A DNA stretch of 64,000 nt from Bryobacteraceae bacterium (lineage in GTDB: Bacteria; Acidobacteriota; Terriglobia; Bryobacterales; Bryobacteraceae), in contig BPGE01000001.1 of the NCBI GenBank assembly GCA_026002875.1, forward strand, positions 3,720,001 to 3,784,000. Reading direction: 5' to 3'. Every line of letters starts with the position of its first letter. The first letter of the stretch is position 1. Shown here piece by piece: positions 17,801 through 25,133 of the stretch. The notes beneath the pieces are model-generated. The model did not search any database. It saw only the letters and a list, made by a program, of their open reading frames with translations, and was not told the DNA's origin. A program made the position numbers and the translations under genes.

Positions 17801-18584
17801 GGCGAAGTGGGGGCAGCCGTCGGGGCTGGTGCTGCTGCTGCCGCACGGGTATGAAGGGCAGGGACCGGAACACTCGAGCGCGCGCATCGAGCGGTTCCTG
17901 CAGCTGGCTGCGGAGAACAACCTGCAGGTTTGCAACGCCACGACGCCGGCGCAGTATTTCCATCTGCTGCGCCGCCAGATGTATGGCGGACACGACCGGC
18001 GCGGTCTGCGCAAGCCGCTGGTGCTGTTCACGCCCAAGAGCCTGCTGCGCCATCCGAAGTGCGTCAGCACGCTGGCGGACCTGACGCGCGGCTTCTTCGA
18101 GCCGGTGCTTTCGGATCCGGAAGCCGTGCAGCCGGACCGGGTGGTGCAGGTGCTGTTCTGCTCGGGCAAGATCTATTACGAGCTGGCCGCCGAGCGCGAG
18201 AAGCGGGGCGCGTGGAACACGGCGATCGTGCGCCTGGAACAGCTCTACCCGTGGCCTGAGCAGGAGGTGGAAGCCGCGCTGTGGCGCTATCCGTCGACTG
18301 CCGAGATCGTGTGGGTGCAGGAGGAGCCGCGCAACCAGGGGGCGTTCCTGTATGTGCGCGACCGGCTGGAGCCGATGCTGGCGCAGTCCCGCCGGATTCT
18401 GCGGTACGCCGGGCGGCCGGAAGCGGCGGCGCCGAGCACGGGCTCGGCGCGGCGCCATGCGCAGGAGCAGGCGGCCGTGCTTGAGGATGCCTTCAGCGGC
18501 GGCAGCCCGATCCGTCCCCGGCGCTATCGCGTTGTGGAGAAACGGCGAAACCTGCCAATAGAAGGGGCCAGACCGGAGGCGTAG
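14865..18584 (+). CDS. kgd: Multifunctional 2-oxoglutarate dehydrogenase E1 with fused E2 catalytic domain (KGD/OdhA type)
   Basis: A 1239-residue fusion. Residues about 5-40 match the E1o N-terminal segment (NSWLEEELYQEF). A Pro/Ala linker leads to an E2-type acyltransferase domain (about 95-320) ending TYDHRIIQGAESGAFLG, then the E1o thiamine-diphosphate part with GMAHRGRL, GDAAFAGQG and NNQIGFT, and a C-terminal transketolase region. Actinobacterial KGD/OdhA proteins have this layout and length and no lipoyl domain; they work with a separate E2/E3. The usual HxxxD of E2 reads HRIIQ here, as remembered for the actinobacterial enzymes. ATG 14865 is preferred over TTG 14850. Role: TCA cycle conversion of 2-oxoglutarate. 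Confidence 0.93.
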   Translation: MAIEPKQRPTVNSWLEEELYQEFVNRPGQVDESWQQRFTAEPPVEVTPPPVSQTVVLPEPEPAKAAAPVMVPALTLSPSEQLVPLKGAPARIAENMTASLAVPTATSQRVIPVKVIDENRRLLNHWRSLHGQSKISYTHLIAWAVVRAIRHMPVINDAYAEVDGQPHRIVRRQINLGIAVDVAGKDGHRSLLVPSIKNAGEMSFYEFMRAFDDIVERARKGKLTPDDFLGTTVSLTNPGTVGTVGSVPRLMPGQGAIIATGAIDWPAGFQGVSEELRAALGLCKVMTITCTYDHRIIQGAESGAFLGKLQDLLEGEDRFYDEIFEQTGMPYQPFRWEVDRGGASAGFGEPQRMGEIAKQAAVLQLINAYRVRGHLIADLNPLGVKPSYHPELDPANYGLTIWDFDRQFMTGSLAIPGDLKLARLRDIIEQLRQTYCGRLGCEYMHIQHPEEKRWLQERMEPQANNWPLDDTTRRRILLRLLQAEGFENFLHTRFVGQKRFSLEGGESAMVVLDECLERAAEAGVQEIVIGMAHRGRLTVLANLIGKSMAQVFGEFEGVVDPDMAQGSGDVKYHLGASGVQRTSSGREIKVSLSPNPSHLEAVNPVVEGIVRAKQTFMGDEKREKVLPVLVHGDAAFAGQGVVAETLNLSLLKGYTTGGTIHLVINNQIGFTATAEESRSSTYCTDVARMVQAPILHVNGDDPEACARAMQIALDYRMKFKKDVVIDLVCYRKYGHNEGDDPSYTQPVMYRTIKAKDSPGTLYTQRLLREGVVTKDAVERIKRQIQDALNAAHEEAVRKGEKWELQEVTEYEEATIPHICPRTAADEALLEKVIEGITTFPESFTLHPKLKPFIERRREILRGGPVDWAAAETLAFGTLVLEGTPVRLSGQDSGRGTFSQRHLEYFDYNTGEPYTPLQHLDPRQARFEVYDSSLSEYAVMGFEYGYSLGDPLTLTLWEAQFGDFANGAQIMIDQFIAAGEAKWGQPSGLVLLLPHGYEGQGPEHSSARIERFLQLAAENNLQVCNATTPAQYFHLLRRQMYGGHDRRGLRKPLVLFTPKSLLRHPKCVSTLADLTRGFFEPVLSDPEAVQPDRVVQVLFCSGKIYYELAAEREKRGAWNTAIVRLEQLYPWPEQEVEAALWRYPSTAEIVWVQEEPRNQGAFLYVRDRLEPMLAQSRRILRYAGRPEAAAPSTGSARRHAQEQAAVLEDAFSGGSPIRPRRYRVVEKRRNLPIEGARPEA

Positions 18585-18612
18585 CCGCGGCGATTCACGT
18601 CTCATCCACAGG

Positions 18613-18635
18613 GATTTCCACAAGCTGTGGAAATC
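18613..18635. terminator. Hairpin between convergent kgd and hflX
   Basis: A perfect 10-bp inverted repeat (GATTTCCACA, 3-nt loop AGC, TGTGGAAATC) lies 28 nt past the kgd stop and overlaps the hflX stop codon at 18634-18636. No T-run follows on either strand. It could end transcription of both genes; this rests on structure only. Confidence 0.5.
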
Positions 18636-19923
18636 AGGCGCGGTAGGCAGCCAGCCGCGGCAGCAGAGACGACGGAACCTGGGCCTCGAGCTCGCAGACC
18701 TGATCGCCATACTGCTCGGCGGTGACCCGGCCATACTCGTGCACCAGATGCACGACGCCCAGATCGCTGAGGGGCACTCTGAGCCGCACATCGGCGAGGG
18801 GGTCGTCGGGCAGGTGGCGGTCGATGGCTTCCAGCAGGCGGTCCAGACCCTCGCCCGTGGCGGCGGAGATGACCACGGCGGGCGCGCCGCCGGCTTCCCC
18901 TGACAGCCGGCGCGCCAGGGACTCGCCGTCGATGCCTGCACACGCCAGAAGGTCCGCCTTGTTCAGCACGAGCAGCTGCGGCGTATCGAGAGCGCCGATC
19001 TCGCCGAGCACCTGGCGCACGTGCGAACCGTACTCGGCTGCGGCGGGCGCGGAGGCGTCGACGACGTGGAGCAGCAGCGAGGCTTCGGTGACTTCCTCCA
19101 GAGTGGCGCGGAAGGCTTCCACGAGAGTCGTGGGCAACTGGCGGATGAACCCGACGGTGTCGGACAGCAGCACGCGGCGGCGGGAGGGCAGCACGAGCTG
19201 GCGCACGGTCGGATCGAGGGTGGCGAACATGCGGCTGTCGGCGGTGACGGAGGCGCCGCAGAGACGGTTGAACAGCGTGCTTTTGCCGGCGTTGGTGTAG
19301 CCGACAAGGGCCACGGTGGCCAGAGGCACGGCCTGGCGGAGGCGGCGCTGGGTGGCGCGGGAGCGGCGGACGTTTTCCAGCTCTTCCCGGATCTTCTTCA
19401 TGCGGGCGCGGATGCGGCGGCGATCGGTTTCAAGCTTGGTTTCGCCGGGACCGCGCGTGCCGATGCCGCCGCCGAGGCGGCTGAGCGCCAAGCCGCGTCC
19501 GGTCAGACGGGGCAGAAGATAGCCGAGCTGGGCGAGCTCGACCTGCAGCTGGCCTTCGCGGGTGCGGGCGCGGCGGGCGAAGATGTCGAGGATCAGCTGG
19601 GTGCGGTCGAGGACCTTGACGCCGAGCCGGTTTTCGAGGTTCCGCTGCATGGTGCCGGAGAGCTCGTGGTCGAAGATGACGAGGTCGGCAGAGAGCGATT
19701 CGGCGAGGGTGCGGATTTCCTCGGCCTTGCCGGCGCCCACGAGAGTGGCGGCGTCGAAGGCGGGGCGGGACTGCAGAATTTTCCCGACGACCTCGGCGCC
19801 GGCGCTTTCGGCGAGGACGGCGAGCTCCTCGAGAGACTCGGAGGCGGACAGGCCAGCCGCACGGTCCCGGGCCGTTTCGACGGCCACGACGATGGCGCGC
19901 TCAGGTGCGGGCTGCGGGCTCAG
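18634..19923 (-). CDS. hflX: Ribosome-associated GTPase HflX (CTG start proposed)
   Basis: A GTPase that splits or rescues stalled 70S ribosomes. Visible: N-terminal HflX domain (AEVVGKILQSRP, GAGKAEEI, LVIFDHELSG, DRTQLILDIFA), GGGIGTRGPGETKLE, then G1 GYTNAGKST, G3 DTVGF and G4 NKAD. The first ATG/GTG/TTG in frame is GTG 19887, which would cut the first beta strand (AIVVAVE). CTG at 19923 restores it and has AGGAGG at 19934-19939 inside the end of hfq. CTG gives 429 residues and a 5-nt gap to hfq. The gene is certain; the start is inferred. Confidence 0.93.
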   Translation of the reverse strand: MSPQPAPERAIVVAVETARDRAAGLSASESLEELAVLAESAGAEVVGKILQSRPAFDAATLVGAGKAEEIRTLAESLSADLVIFDHELSGTMQRNLENRLGVKVLDRTQLILDIFARRARTREGQLQVELAQLGYLLPRLTGRGLALSRLGGGIGTRGPGETKLETDRRRIRARMKKIREELENVRRSRATQRRLRQAVPLATVALVGYTNAGKSTLFNRLCGASVTADSRMFATLDPTVRQLVLPSRRRVLLSDTVGFIRQLPTTLVEAFRATLEEVTEASLLLHVVDASAPAAAEYGSHVRQVLGEIGALDTPQLLVLNKADLLACAGIDGESLARRLSGEAGGAPAVVISAATGEGLDRLLEAIDRHLPDDPLADVRLRVPLSDLGVVHLVHEYGRVTAEQYGDQVCELEAQVPSSLLPRLAAYRA

Positions 19924-19928
19924 CGGAT

Positions 19929-20261
19929 TCAGACCTCCTGCGGCTCGGCGGCGGGCTGTCCGGGGGCGGAAGCCGCGGCGTGCGCGCTGGAGACGGGCGC
20001 ATGGGAGGACCGGGTGACGACGACGGTGGAGATGGCGTGCTTGAAGATGAGCTGCTCCTGGTTGTTCGTCTCAAGCACGACCGAGTACTTGTCGAAACTC
20101 TTGATGCGCCCGGAGAGTTTCACGCCGCTCATCAGATAAATGGTCAGGAGAATCTTCTCTTTTCTCGCATTATTCAGGAACGCTTCCTGAATATTCTGCG
20201 CCTGCTTTTCCGCGCCGGAGCGCCGCGGCGCCATGGGGGCTTTTCTTGTTTCATCCATCAT
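19929..20261 (-). CDS. hfq: RNA chaperone Hfq
   Basis: A 110-residue Sm-like protein. Residues about 18-75 match Hfq: [40 protein letters not shown] and the Sm2 KHAISTVV. It forms a hexamer that pairs small RNAs with mRNAs. The C-terminal tail (about 30 residues) is Ala/Ser/Pro-rich and presumably disordered. The start has two in-frame ATGs (MM), with GGAGGGG about 10 nt upstream. hfq-hflX is a widely conserved pair, and the AGGAGG for hflX lies inside the last codons here. Confidence 0.93.
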   Translation of the reverse strand: MMDETRKAPMAPRRSGAEKQAQNIQEAFLNNARKEKILLTIYLMSGVKLSGRIKSFDKYSVVLETNNQEQLIFKHAISTVVVTRSSHAPVSSAHAAASAPGQPAAEPQEV

Positions 20262-20472
20262 TGTTTTGCGCCCCTCCTTCCCTCCGCCGGATCATGCATT
20301 CCGGACGGGATCCGAGGCCAAACATCAGAGCCGGCGCCCTGGAGCTCAGGGGCGGGCGCCAGAGTTCCGGCCGCCCGGCGCAAAGGCTTTTCAGGGCCAG
20401 GCCGAACTGCCTTGAGTGTAAACGGAAATCTCTCAGAGGCGCAAGGGATCGAGGGGGCGGCGCGGGCGGCCG

Positions 20473-21390
20473 ATGCGCTACATTCATCTTGGAGTGGGCA
20501 AGGCTGAATCCCAGGGGGCGCGCATCGCCATTGCGAGCATGGCGGTGAGCGGCGTATTGGCGCTGGCCAAACTGATCGCCGGATGGCTGGCCGGTTCTGC
20601 GTCGGTGATCGCCGACGGCGTGGAGAGCGCCGGAGACGTGCTGGCCTCGAGCATCGTGCTGCTGGGGCTGACCGTGGCGGCGCGGCCGCCGGATGAAAAC
20701 CACCCGTACGGGCACGGCCGTTTCGAGACCCTGACGGGGCTGATCACGGGCCTGGGGCTGGCGCTGGTGGGCGCCGGGATCATCTGGAAATCGCTGCAGG
20801 ACGTGGGCCTGCGCCACCAGCCGCCGGCGGCGTACGCGCTGATTCCCGTCGCCGCCTCGGTGATTCTGAAGGCGGTGATGGCCGGGCTGAAACTGCGCAT
20901 CGGCCGCCGGATCCGGAGTTCTGCGCTGGTGGCCGACGCCTGGAACGACACGGTGGACATCCTGTCGGGGTCGGTGGCGCTGCTGGCCGTCGGGCTTGCG
21001 CTGTACGACCCGGACCGCTTCCTTGCGGCCGACCATTACGGCGGCGCGGCGATCGGCGTGATCGTGATCCTGCTCGGCCTGCGCGTGGTGCATGAGACGT
21101 CGCTGACGCTGATGGACACGATGCCGGACGCGCAGATGATGGCGAGCATCCGGGCGTCGGCGCTGAAGGTGCCGGGCGCGCTCGACGTCGAGAAGTGCTA
21201 CGCCCGCAAGACGGGCCTGCGCTACCATGTAGACCTGCATCTGGAGGTGGACCCGGAGCTGACGGTGCGCCGCAGCCACGCCATCGCCGAGGAGGTGCGC
21301 AACCGCGTCAAGGCGGACCTTGCCTGGGTGGAGGACGTGCTGGTGCATGTCGAGCCTTACGGGGAGAGGGCATTCCATGGAGAATCCTGA
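20473..21390 (+). CDS. Cation diffusion facilitator (CDF) family metal transporter
   Basis: A 305-residue inner-membrane protein with about six hydrophobic segments and a cytoplasmic C-terminal domain of about 90 residues. The metal-site segments are ADGVESAGD in helix 2 and ADAWNDTVD in helix 5, plus the family DENHPYGHGRFE loop. CDF proteins export divalent cations (Zn, Fe, Mn or Co) in exchange for protons; the specificity cannot be set here. The stop overlaps the polX start by 14 nt, so the two genes are coupled. Confidence 0.9.
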   Translation: MRYIHLGVGKAESQGARIAIASMAVSGVLALAKLIAGWLAGSASVIADGVESAGDVLASSIVLLGLTVAARPPDENHPYGHGRFETLTGLITGLGLALVGAGIIWKSLQDVGLRHQPPAAYALIPVAASVILKAVMAGLKLRIGRRIRSSALVADAWNDTVDILSGSVALLAVGLALYDPDRFLAADHYGGAAIGVIVILLGLRVVHETSLTLMDTMPDAQMMASIRASALKVPGALDVEKCYARKTGLRYHVDLHLEVDPELTVRRSHAIAEEVRNRVKADLAWVEDVLVHVEPYGERAFHGES

Positions 21391-23071
21391 TTTCGCGCGG
21401 CTGCTCGCCGAAACCGCGGATCTGATGGAAATCGCCGGAGAGGATCCGTTCCGCATCCGCAGCTACCGCAACGCCGCAGCCGCGATCGAGAACCTGCCGG
21501 AACGGCTGGCGGACATCCTGCGCGATCCGCAGCGCGACGTGACGTCGATCCCCGGGATCGGGAAAGGGATCGCGGGCGCGCTGAAGGAAATCGCGGAGCG
21601 CGGCAGTTTCGCCCGGCGGGACGAAATGCTGGCGAAGTATCCGCCCACGGCGCTGGAGCTGCTCCGCATCCCGGGCGTGGGGCCGAAGACGGTGCGCACG
21701 CTGTGGGAGCACTACCGCGTCAGCACGCTGGAAGACCTGGCGCGGCTGTGCGAGGAGCAGAAGATCCGCGAGCTGAAGGGCATGGGCCCGAAGATGGAGC
21801 AGAAGATCCTGGCCGGGATCGCGCACTACCGGCAGGTGGCCGGCCGGTTCCTGCTGAGTCTTGCGGCGGCGGCGGCGGAAGAGCTCGCCGCCACGGTCAA
21901 CGGCACGCCGGCTGGAAGCCTGCGGCGCGGCAGGGAGACGGTGGGCGATCTGGACATCCTGAGCACGGACCCGGAGGCGATCGAGCGCTTCCTGGCGCAT
22001 CCGTCGGTGCATGACGTGCTGGCGCACGGCGGAACGAAAGCGAGCGCGCGGTTCGGCAGCGAGGGCCTGCAGGTGGACGTGCGCGTCGTGGCGCAGGAGA
22101 GCTTCGGCGCGGCGCTGCAATATTTCACCGGCAGCAAGGAGCATAACGTCGCCCTGCGCCAGCGCGCGCTGAAGATGGGCCTGACGCTGAACGAATACGG
22201 CCTGTTCACGCTGGAAGGCGAGCGGCGCGTGGCCGGGGAGACGGAAGAGGGCGTGTATGCAGCGCTGGGGCTGGCCTGGATTCCGCCGGAGCTGCGGGAG
22301 AACCAGGGCGAAATCGAGGCTGCCGAGCGCGGCGCACTGCCAGCGCTGATCGAATTGCGCGACCTGCGGGGCGACCTGCACATGCATACGCGTGAAAGCG
22401 ACGGGCGGGCCACGCTGGAAGAGATGGCGGCGGCGGCGCGCGGGAGGGGCTACGAATACGTGGCCATCACGGACCACTCGAAGGCGCTGGCGATGGCCAA
22501 CGGGCTGGACGAACAGCGCGCCGTGGCATTCGCCGCGCAGGTGCGCCGGTTCAATGAAACGGCGCCGGGCATCCATGTGTTTTCCGGCATCGAATGCGAC
22601 ATTCTGCGCGACGGGCGGATGGACCTGGCCGAAGACGCGCTGGCGGAGCTGGATTTCGTGGTGGCGAGCGTGCACTCCTACATGAACCTGGAGCCGCAGG
22701 AGATGACGGACCGGCTGCTGCGGGCGATGGAGAGTCCGTCGGTGAAGGCGCTGGGCCATCCGACGGGCCGGGTGCTGCTGCACCGCGACGCGTATCATTA
22801 CGAGTTCGAGACGGTGGCGCGGGAGGCGGCGCGGCGGGGCGTGTGGCTGGAGATCAATTCGAGCCCCGAGCGGCTGGACCTGCACGCAGCGCTGATCCGG
22901 CGGGCGCGGGAGCTGGGGTGCCGCTTCGTGATCTCGACCGACGCGCACCATCCGAAGCATCTGGCCAACATCCGCTTCGGCGTGCAGATGGCGCGGCGGG
23001 GCTGGCTGGGCGCGGCGGACGTCGTGAACACGCTGCCGCTGGCCGAATTCCGGGCGGCGCTGGGGAGATGA
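21377..23071 (+). CDS. polX: DNA polymerase/3'-5' exonuclease PolX
   Basis: A 564-residue family-X repair polymerase. The N-terminus has the helix-hairpin-helix repeats of the 8-kDa region (SIPGIGKGIAG, RIPGVGPKTV, LKGMGPKME). The polymerase site reads GSLRRGRETVGDLDIL (near residues 180-195), with the third Asp in LQVDVRVV. A C-terminal PHP domain (about 335-560) shows DLHMHTRESDG, ITDHSK, FSGIECDIL, GHPTGR and ISTDAHHPK. It fills gaps in base-excision repair and the PHP part gives exonuclease activity. ATG 21377 is preceded by GAGAGGG and begins the standard N-terminus. Confidence 0.94.
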   Translation: MENPDFARLLAETADLMEIAGEDPFRIRSYRNAAAAIENLPERLADILRDPQRDVTSIPGIGKGIAGALKEIAERGSFARRDEMLAKYPPTALELLRIPGVGPKTVRTLWEHYRVSTLEDLARLCEEQKIRELKGMGPKMEQKILAGIAHYRQVAGRFLLSLAAAAAEELAATVNGTPAGSLRRGRETVGDLDILSTDPEAIERFLAHPSVHDVLAHGGTKASARFGSEGLQVDVRVVAQESFGAALQYFTGSKEHNVALRQRALKMGLTLNEYGLFTLEGERRVAGETEEGVYAALGLAWIPPELRENQGEIEAAERGALPALIELRDLRGDLHMHTRESDGRATLEEMAAAARGRGYEYVAITDHSKALAMANGLDEQRAVAFAAQVRRFNETAPGIHVFSGIECDILRDGRMDLAEDALAELDFVVASVHSYMNLEPQEMTDRLLRAMESPSVKALGHPTGRVLLHRDAYHYEFETVAREAARRGVWLEINSSPERLDLHAALIRRARELGCRFVISTDAHHPKHLANIRFGVQMARRGWLGAADVVNTLPLAEFRAALGR

Positions 23072-23628
23072 AACTAATGCCGATGAAACTGATTTCCTCC
23101 GAAGAGCTGCTGTCGACGCCGATCTTCCGCGTCACGATGGACCACGCGGTGGATCCGGACGGTTTTGAAATCCGCCGCGCCATCGTGCGGCACCGGGGCA
23201 GCGCGGTGATGATGGCTGTGGACGGGCGGCGGAGAGTGCTGCTGGTGCGGCAGTACCGTCTGCCGGCGCGGGCGTACCTGTGGGAGCTGCCCGCGGGAAG
23301 GATCGACGAGGGGGAGACGCCGCTGAAGGCGGCGCGGCGGGAGCTGCGCGAGGAGACAGGCTGCACGGCGCGGCGGTGGACGCGGCTGGCGGAGTTCTAT
23401 CCGAGCCCCGGATACGTCGAGGAGAAGATGACGATCTACCTCGCCGAGGATCTGCGGATGGGCGAGGCGCAGCCGATGGAGGACGAGAGGATCGAGACCG
23501 GCTGGTTCACGCTGAAGCAGATGGAAGAGATGATTGCGCGCGGCGAAATCCGGGACGCGAAGACGATGATCGGCTGGGCGATGCTGAAGTGCCGTCCGTC
23601 TCAGCCGCGGCCGAGCCGCAGGCAGTAG
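23068..23628 (+). CDS. Nudix hydrolase, ADP-ribose pyrophosphatase type
   Basis: A 186-residue protein with a full Nudix box GRIDEGETPLKAARRELREE followed by TG (pattern GX5EX7REUXEEXGU, about residues 76-98). It follows the NudF pattern: N-terminal beta sheet (FEIRRAIVRHRGSAVMMAV), VRQYRLPARAYLWELPAG, and Pro-Gly SPGYVEE downstream. These enzymes split ADP-ribose and similar nucleoside diphosphate compounds. The ATG overlaps the polX stop (ATGA), with GGGGAG just upstream. The last 28 nt overlap the convergent rdgB gene. Confidence 0.9.
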   Translation: MKLMPMKLISSEELLSTPIFRVTMDHAVDPDGFEIRRAIVRHRGSAVMMAVDGRRRVLLVRQYRLPARAYLWELPAGRIDEGETPLKAARRELREETGCTARRWTRLAEFYPSPGYVEEKMTIYLAEDLRMGEAQPMEDERIETGWFTLKQMEEMIARGEIRDAKTMIGWAMLKCRPSQPRPSRRQ

Positions 23629-24197
23629 TCGAAGAGCTTCCGCAGGGCTTCGCCGCGGTGCGAGACCTGCATCTTGGTGTGCGGGTCGAGTTCGGCGAAG
23701 GTCAGCCCCAGCGGCGGATACAGAAACAGCGGATCGTAACCGAAGCCGGCCGAGCCGCGGGGCGCATCGAGGATGACGCCTTCCACGGACCCGCGGAACG
23801 TGGCCTCCAGCCGGCCCTGGCGCGCCAGGGCGATAACGCAGACGAAGCGGGCGCGGCGGTTTTCCGCGCCGTCAAGCCTTGCGAGGAGAAGGCGGTTGTT
23901 GGCCTCGTCGGTGCCTTCCGGACTGAAACGGGCGGAGCGGACGCCGGGCGCGCCGCCGAGGGCGTCTACCTCGAGCCCCGAGTCGTCGGCGAAAAGAAAA
24001 TCCCCGCAAAAGGCCGAATAATGCAGCGCCTTTTTGACGGCATTTTCCTCGAACGTGGCGCCGTCTTCCTCGCAGGCGGGAATCTGCGCGTGGTTTTCCA
24101 GGGGCTGGATGTCGGCCCAATCGTGGCCGAGCGACCGGGCGGCCATGCGGAATTCGGCCAGCTTCCCGGGGTTGCCGGTGGCGCAGCGCAGCTTCAT
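23601..24197 (-). CDS. rdgB: dITP/XTP pyrophosphatase (RdgB/HAM1)
   Basis: A 198-residue protein with the HAM1 signature: TGNPGKLAEF at the N-terminus, EEDGATFEENAVKKA, FADDSGLEVDALGGAPGVRSAR, and C-terminal GFGYDPLF and SHRGEAL. It removes non-canonical purine nucleotides (dITP, XTP) and so prevents mutation. Its ATG overlaps the rph stop (ATGA), the usual rph-rdgB arrangement. The 3' end overlaps the Nudix gene on the other strand by 28 nt. Confidence 0.94.
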   Translation of the reverse strand: MKLRCATGNPGKLAEFRMAARSLGHDWADIQPLENHAQIPACEEDGATFEENAVKKALHYSAFCGDFLFADDSGLEVDALGGAPGVRSARFSPEGTDEANNRLLLARLDGAENRRARFVCVIALARQGRLEATFRGSVEGVILDAPRGSAGFGYDPLFLYPPLGLTFAELDPHTKMQVSHRGEALRKLFDYCLRLGRG

Positions 24198-24913
24198 GGC
24201 CGGCCGAGAGCCTCCCGCTGGACTTCAAAGAGGGCGGCGGCGCCCGAGCGCCCGAGCGCGAGCATGGCGGCCAGGCGGTCATCGTTGAACGCGGCTTTTT
24301 CGGCGGTCGCCTGCAGTTCGACAAACTCGCCTTCGGAGGTCATCACGATGTTCATGTCGACCTCCGCCTGCGAGTCCTCCTCGTAGCAGAGATCGAGCAG
24401 AGCCTGGCCGCCGACGATGCCGACGCTGGCAGCGGCGACGAGGCAGCGGAGAGGCGGGCGGGGAAACACGCCGAAGGGGGCCATGCGCTGGAAAGCGAGC
24501 GCCATGGCCACGCAGCCGCCGGTGACGGAGGCTGTGCGCGTGCCGCCATCGGCCTGCAGGACGTCGCAGTCGACGATGACGGTGCGCTCGCCAAGCGCCT
24601 CCATGTCGACGACGGCGCGCAGCGAGCGGCCGATGAGCCGCTGGATTTCCTGGGTGCGGCCGCTGGGGCGTCCCTTGCTGATTTCGCGGGGCGTGCGCTG
24701 CGCGGTGGCGCGGGGCAGCATGGAGTATTCGGCGGTGACCCAGCCGCGGCCCGTGTTGCGGAGGAAGGAGGGGACGCCGTCCTCGATGGTGGCCGCGCAG
24801 AGCACGCGCGTATGGCCGATTTCGATCAGGCACGAGCCTTCGGCGGTGAGGAGGAAGTTGGGCTGGATGCGCACGGGGCGCAGCTCATCCGGGCGGCGGT
24901 TGTCTGGACGCAT
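24194..24913 (-). CDS. rph: Ribonuclease PH
   Basis: A 239-residue phosphorolytic 3' exoribonuclease that trims tRNA 3' ends. Family segments: RPDNRRPDELRPV, GHTRVLCAATIEDGVP, GWVTAEYSMLPRAT, SKGRPSGRTQEIQRLIGRSL, DCDVLQADGGTRTASVTGG and the phosphate-site region. Length matches the family. It lies downstream of a 51-residue membrane peptide (7-nt gap) and upstream of rdgB, with which it overlaps by 4 nt. Confidence 0.95.
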   Translation of the reverse strand: MRPDNRRPDELRPVRIQPNFLLTAEGSCLIEIGHTRVLCAATIEDGVPSFLRNTGRGWVTAEYSMLPRATAQRTPREISKGRPSGRTQEIQRLIGRSLRAVVDMEALGERTVIVDCDVLQADGGTRTASVTGGCVAMALAFQRMAPFGVFPRPPLRCLVAAASVGIVGGQALLDLCYEEDSQAEVDMNIVMTSEGEFVELQATAEKAAFNDDRLAAMLALGRSGAAALFEVQREALGRP

Positions 24914-24920
24914 GGGAGTG

Positions 24921-25076
24921 TCAGGAACCCGCAGGGGCGGAGTAGATGAAACCGTAGTAGAGCACGATGGCCAGCAGGACGAACGCGCTGGCGAACAGGA
25001 TCAGGCACCCGATGGCGCCTGGATTCTGCGGGCCGCGCCGCGCTTTTTTCTCGCGCGCCGGCTTGATTTTGGCCAT
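24921..25076 (-). CDS. Small single-pass membrane protein
   Basis: A 51-residue reading frame from an ATG at 25076. It has a very basic N-terminus (MAKIKPAREKKARR), GPQNPGAIG, and one hydrophobic helix (CLILFASAFVLLAIVLYYG). The stop is 7 nt before the rph start, so it probably begins the rph-rdgB transcript. The layout (positive tail in the cytoplasm, one helix) is that of a small inner-membrane protein. No family is recognised, and no strong ribosome site is visible. Confidence 0.55.
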   Translation of the reverse strand: MAKIKPAREKKARRGPQNPGAIGCLILFASAFVLLAIVLYYGFIYSAPAGS

Positions 25077-25133
25077 ACGCGCACTATGGTAGCATCGCAG
25101 CCGGCGCGCAGCGTTCCCGCCGCCGCTGGTACG

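Noticed and set aside
18600-18640. TCATCCACA and TTTCCACA repeats that resemble DnaA boxes, as in an origin.
   Set aside because: They fall within a hairpin between convergent genes, are few, and no dnaA, dnaN or AT-rich stretch is nearby.
24417-25133. A 598-residue frame that would extend the sugar isomerase upstream.
   Set aside because: It is antisense to rph and the small membrane gene, low in family features, and the signal peptide begins at 25134.
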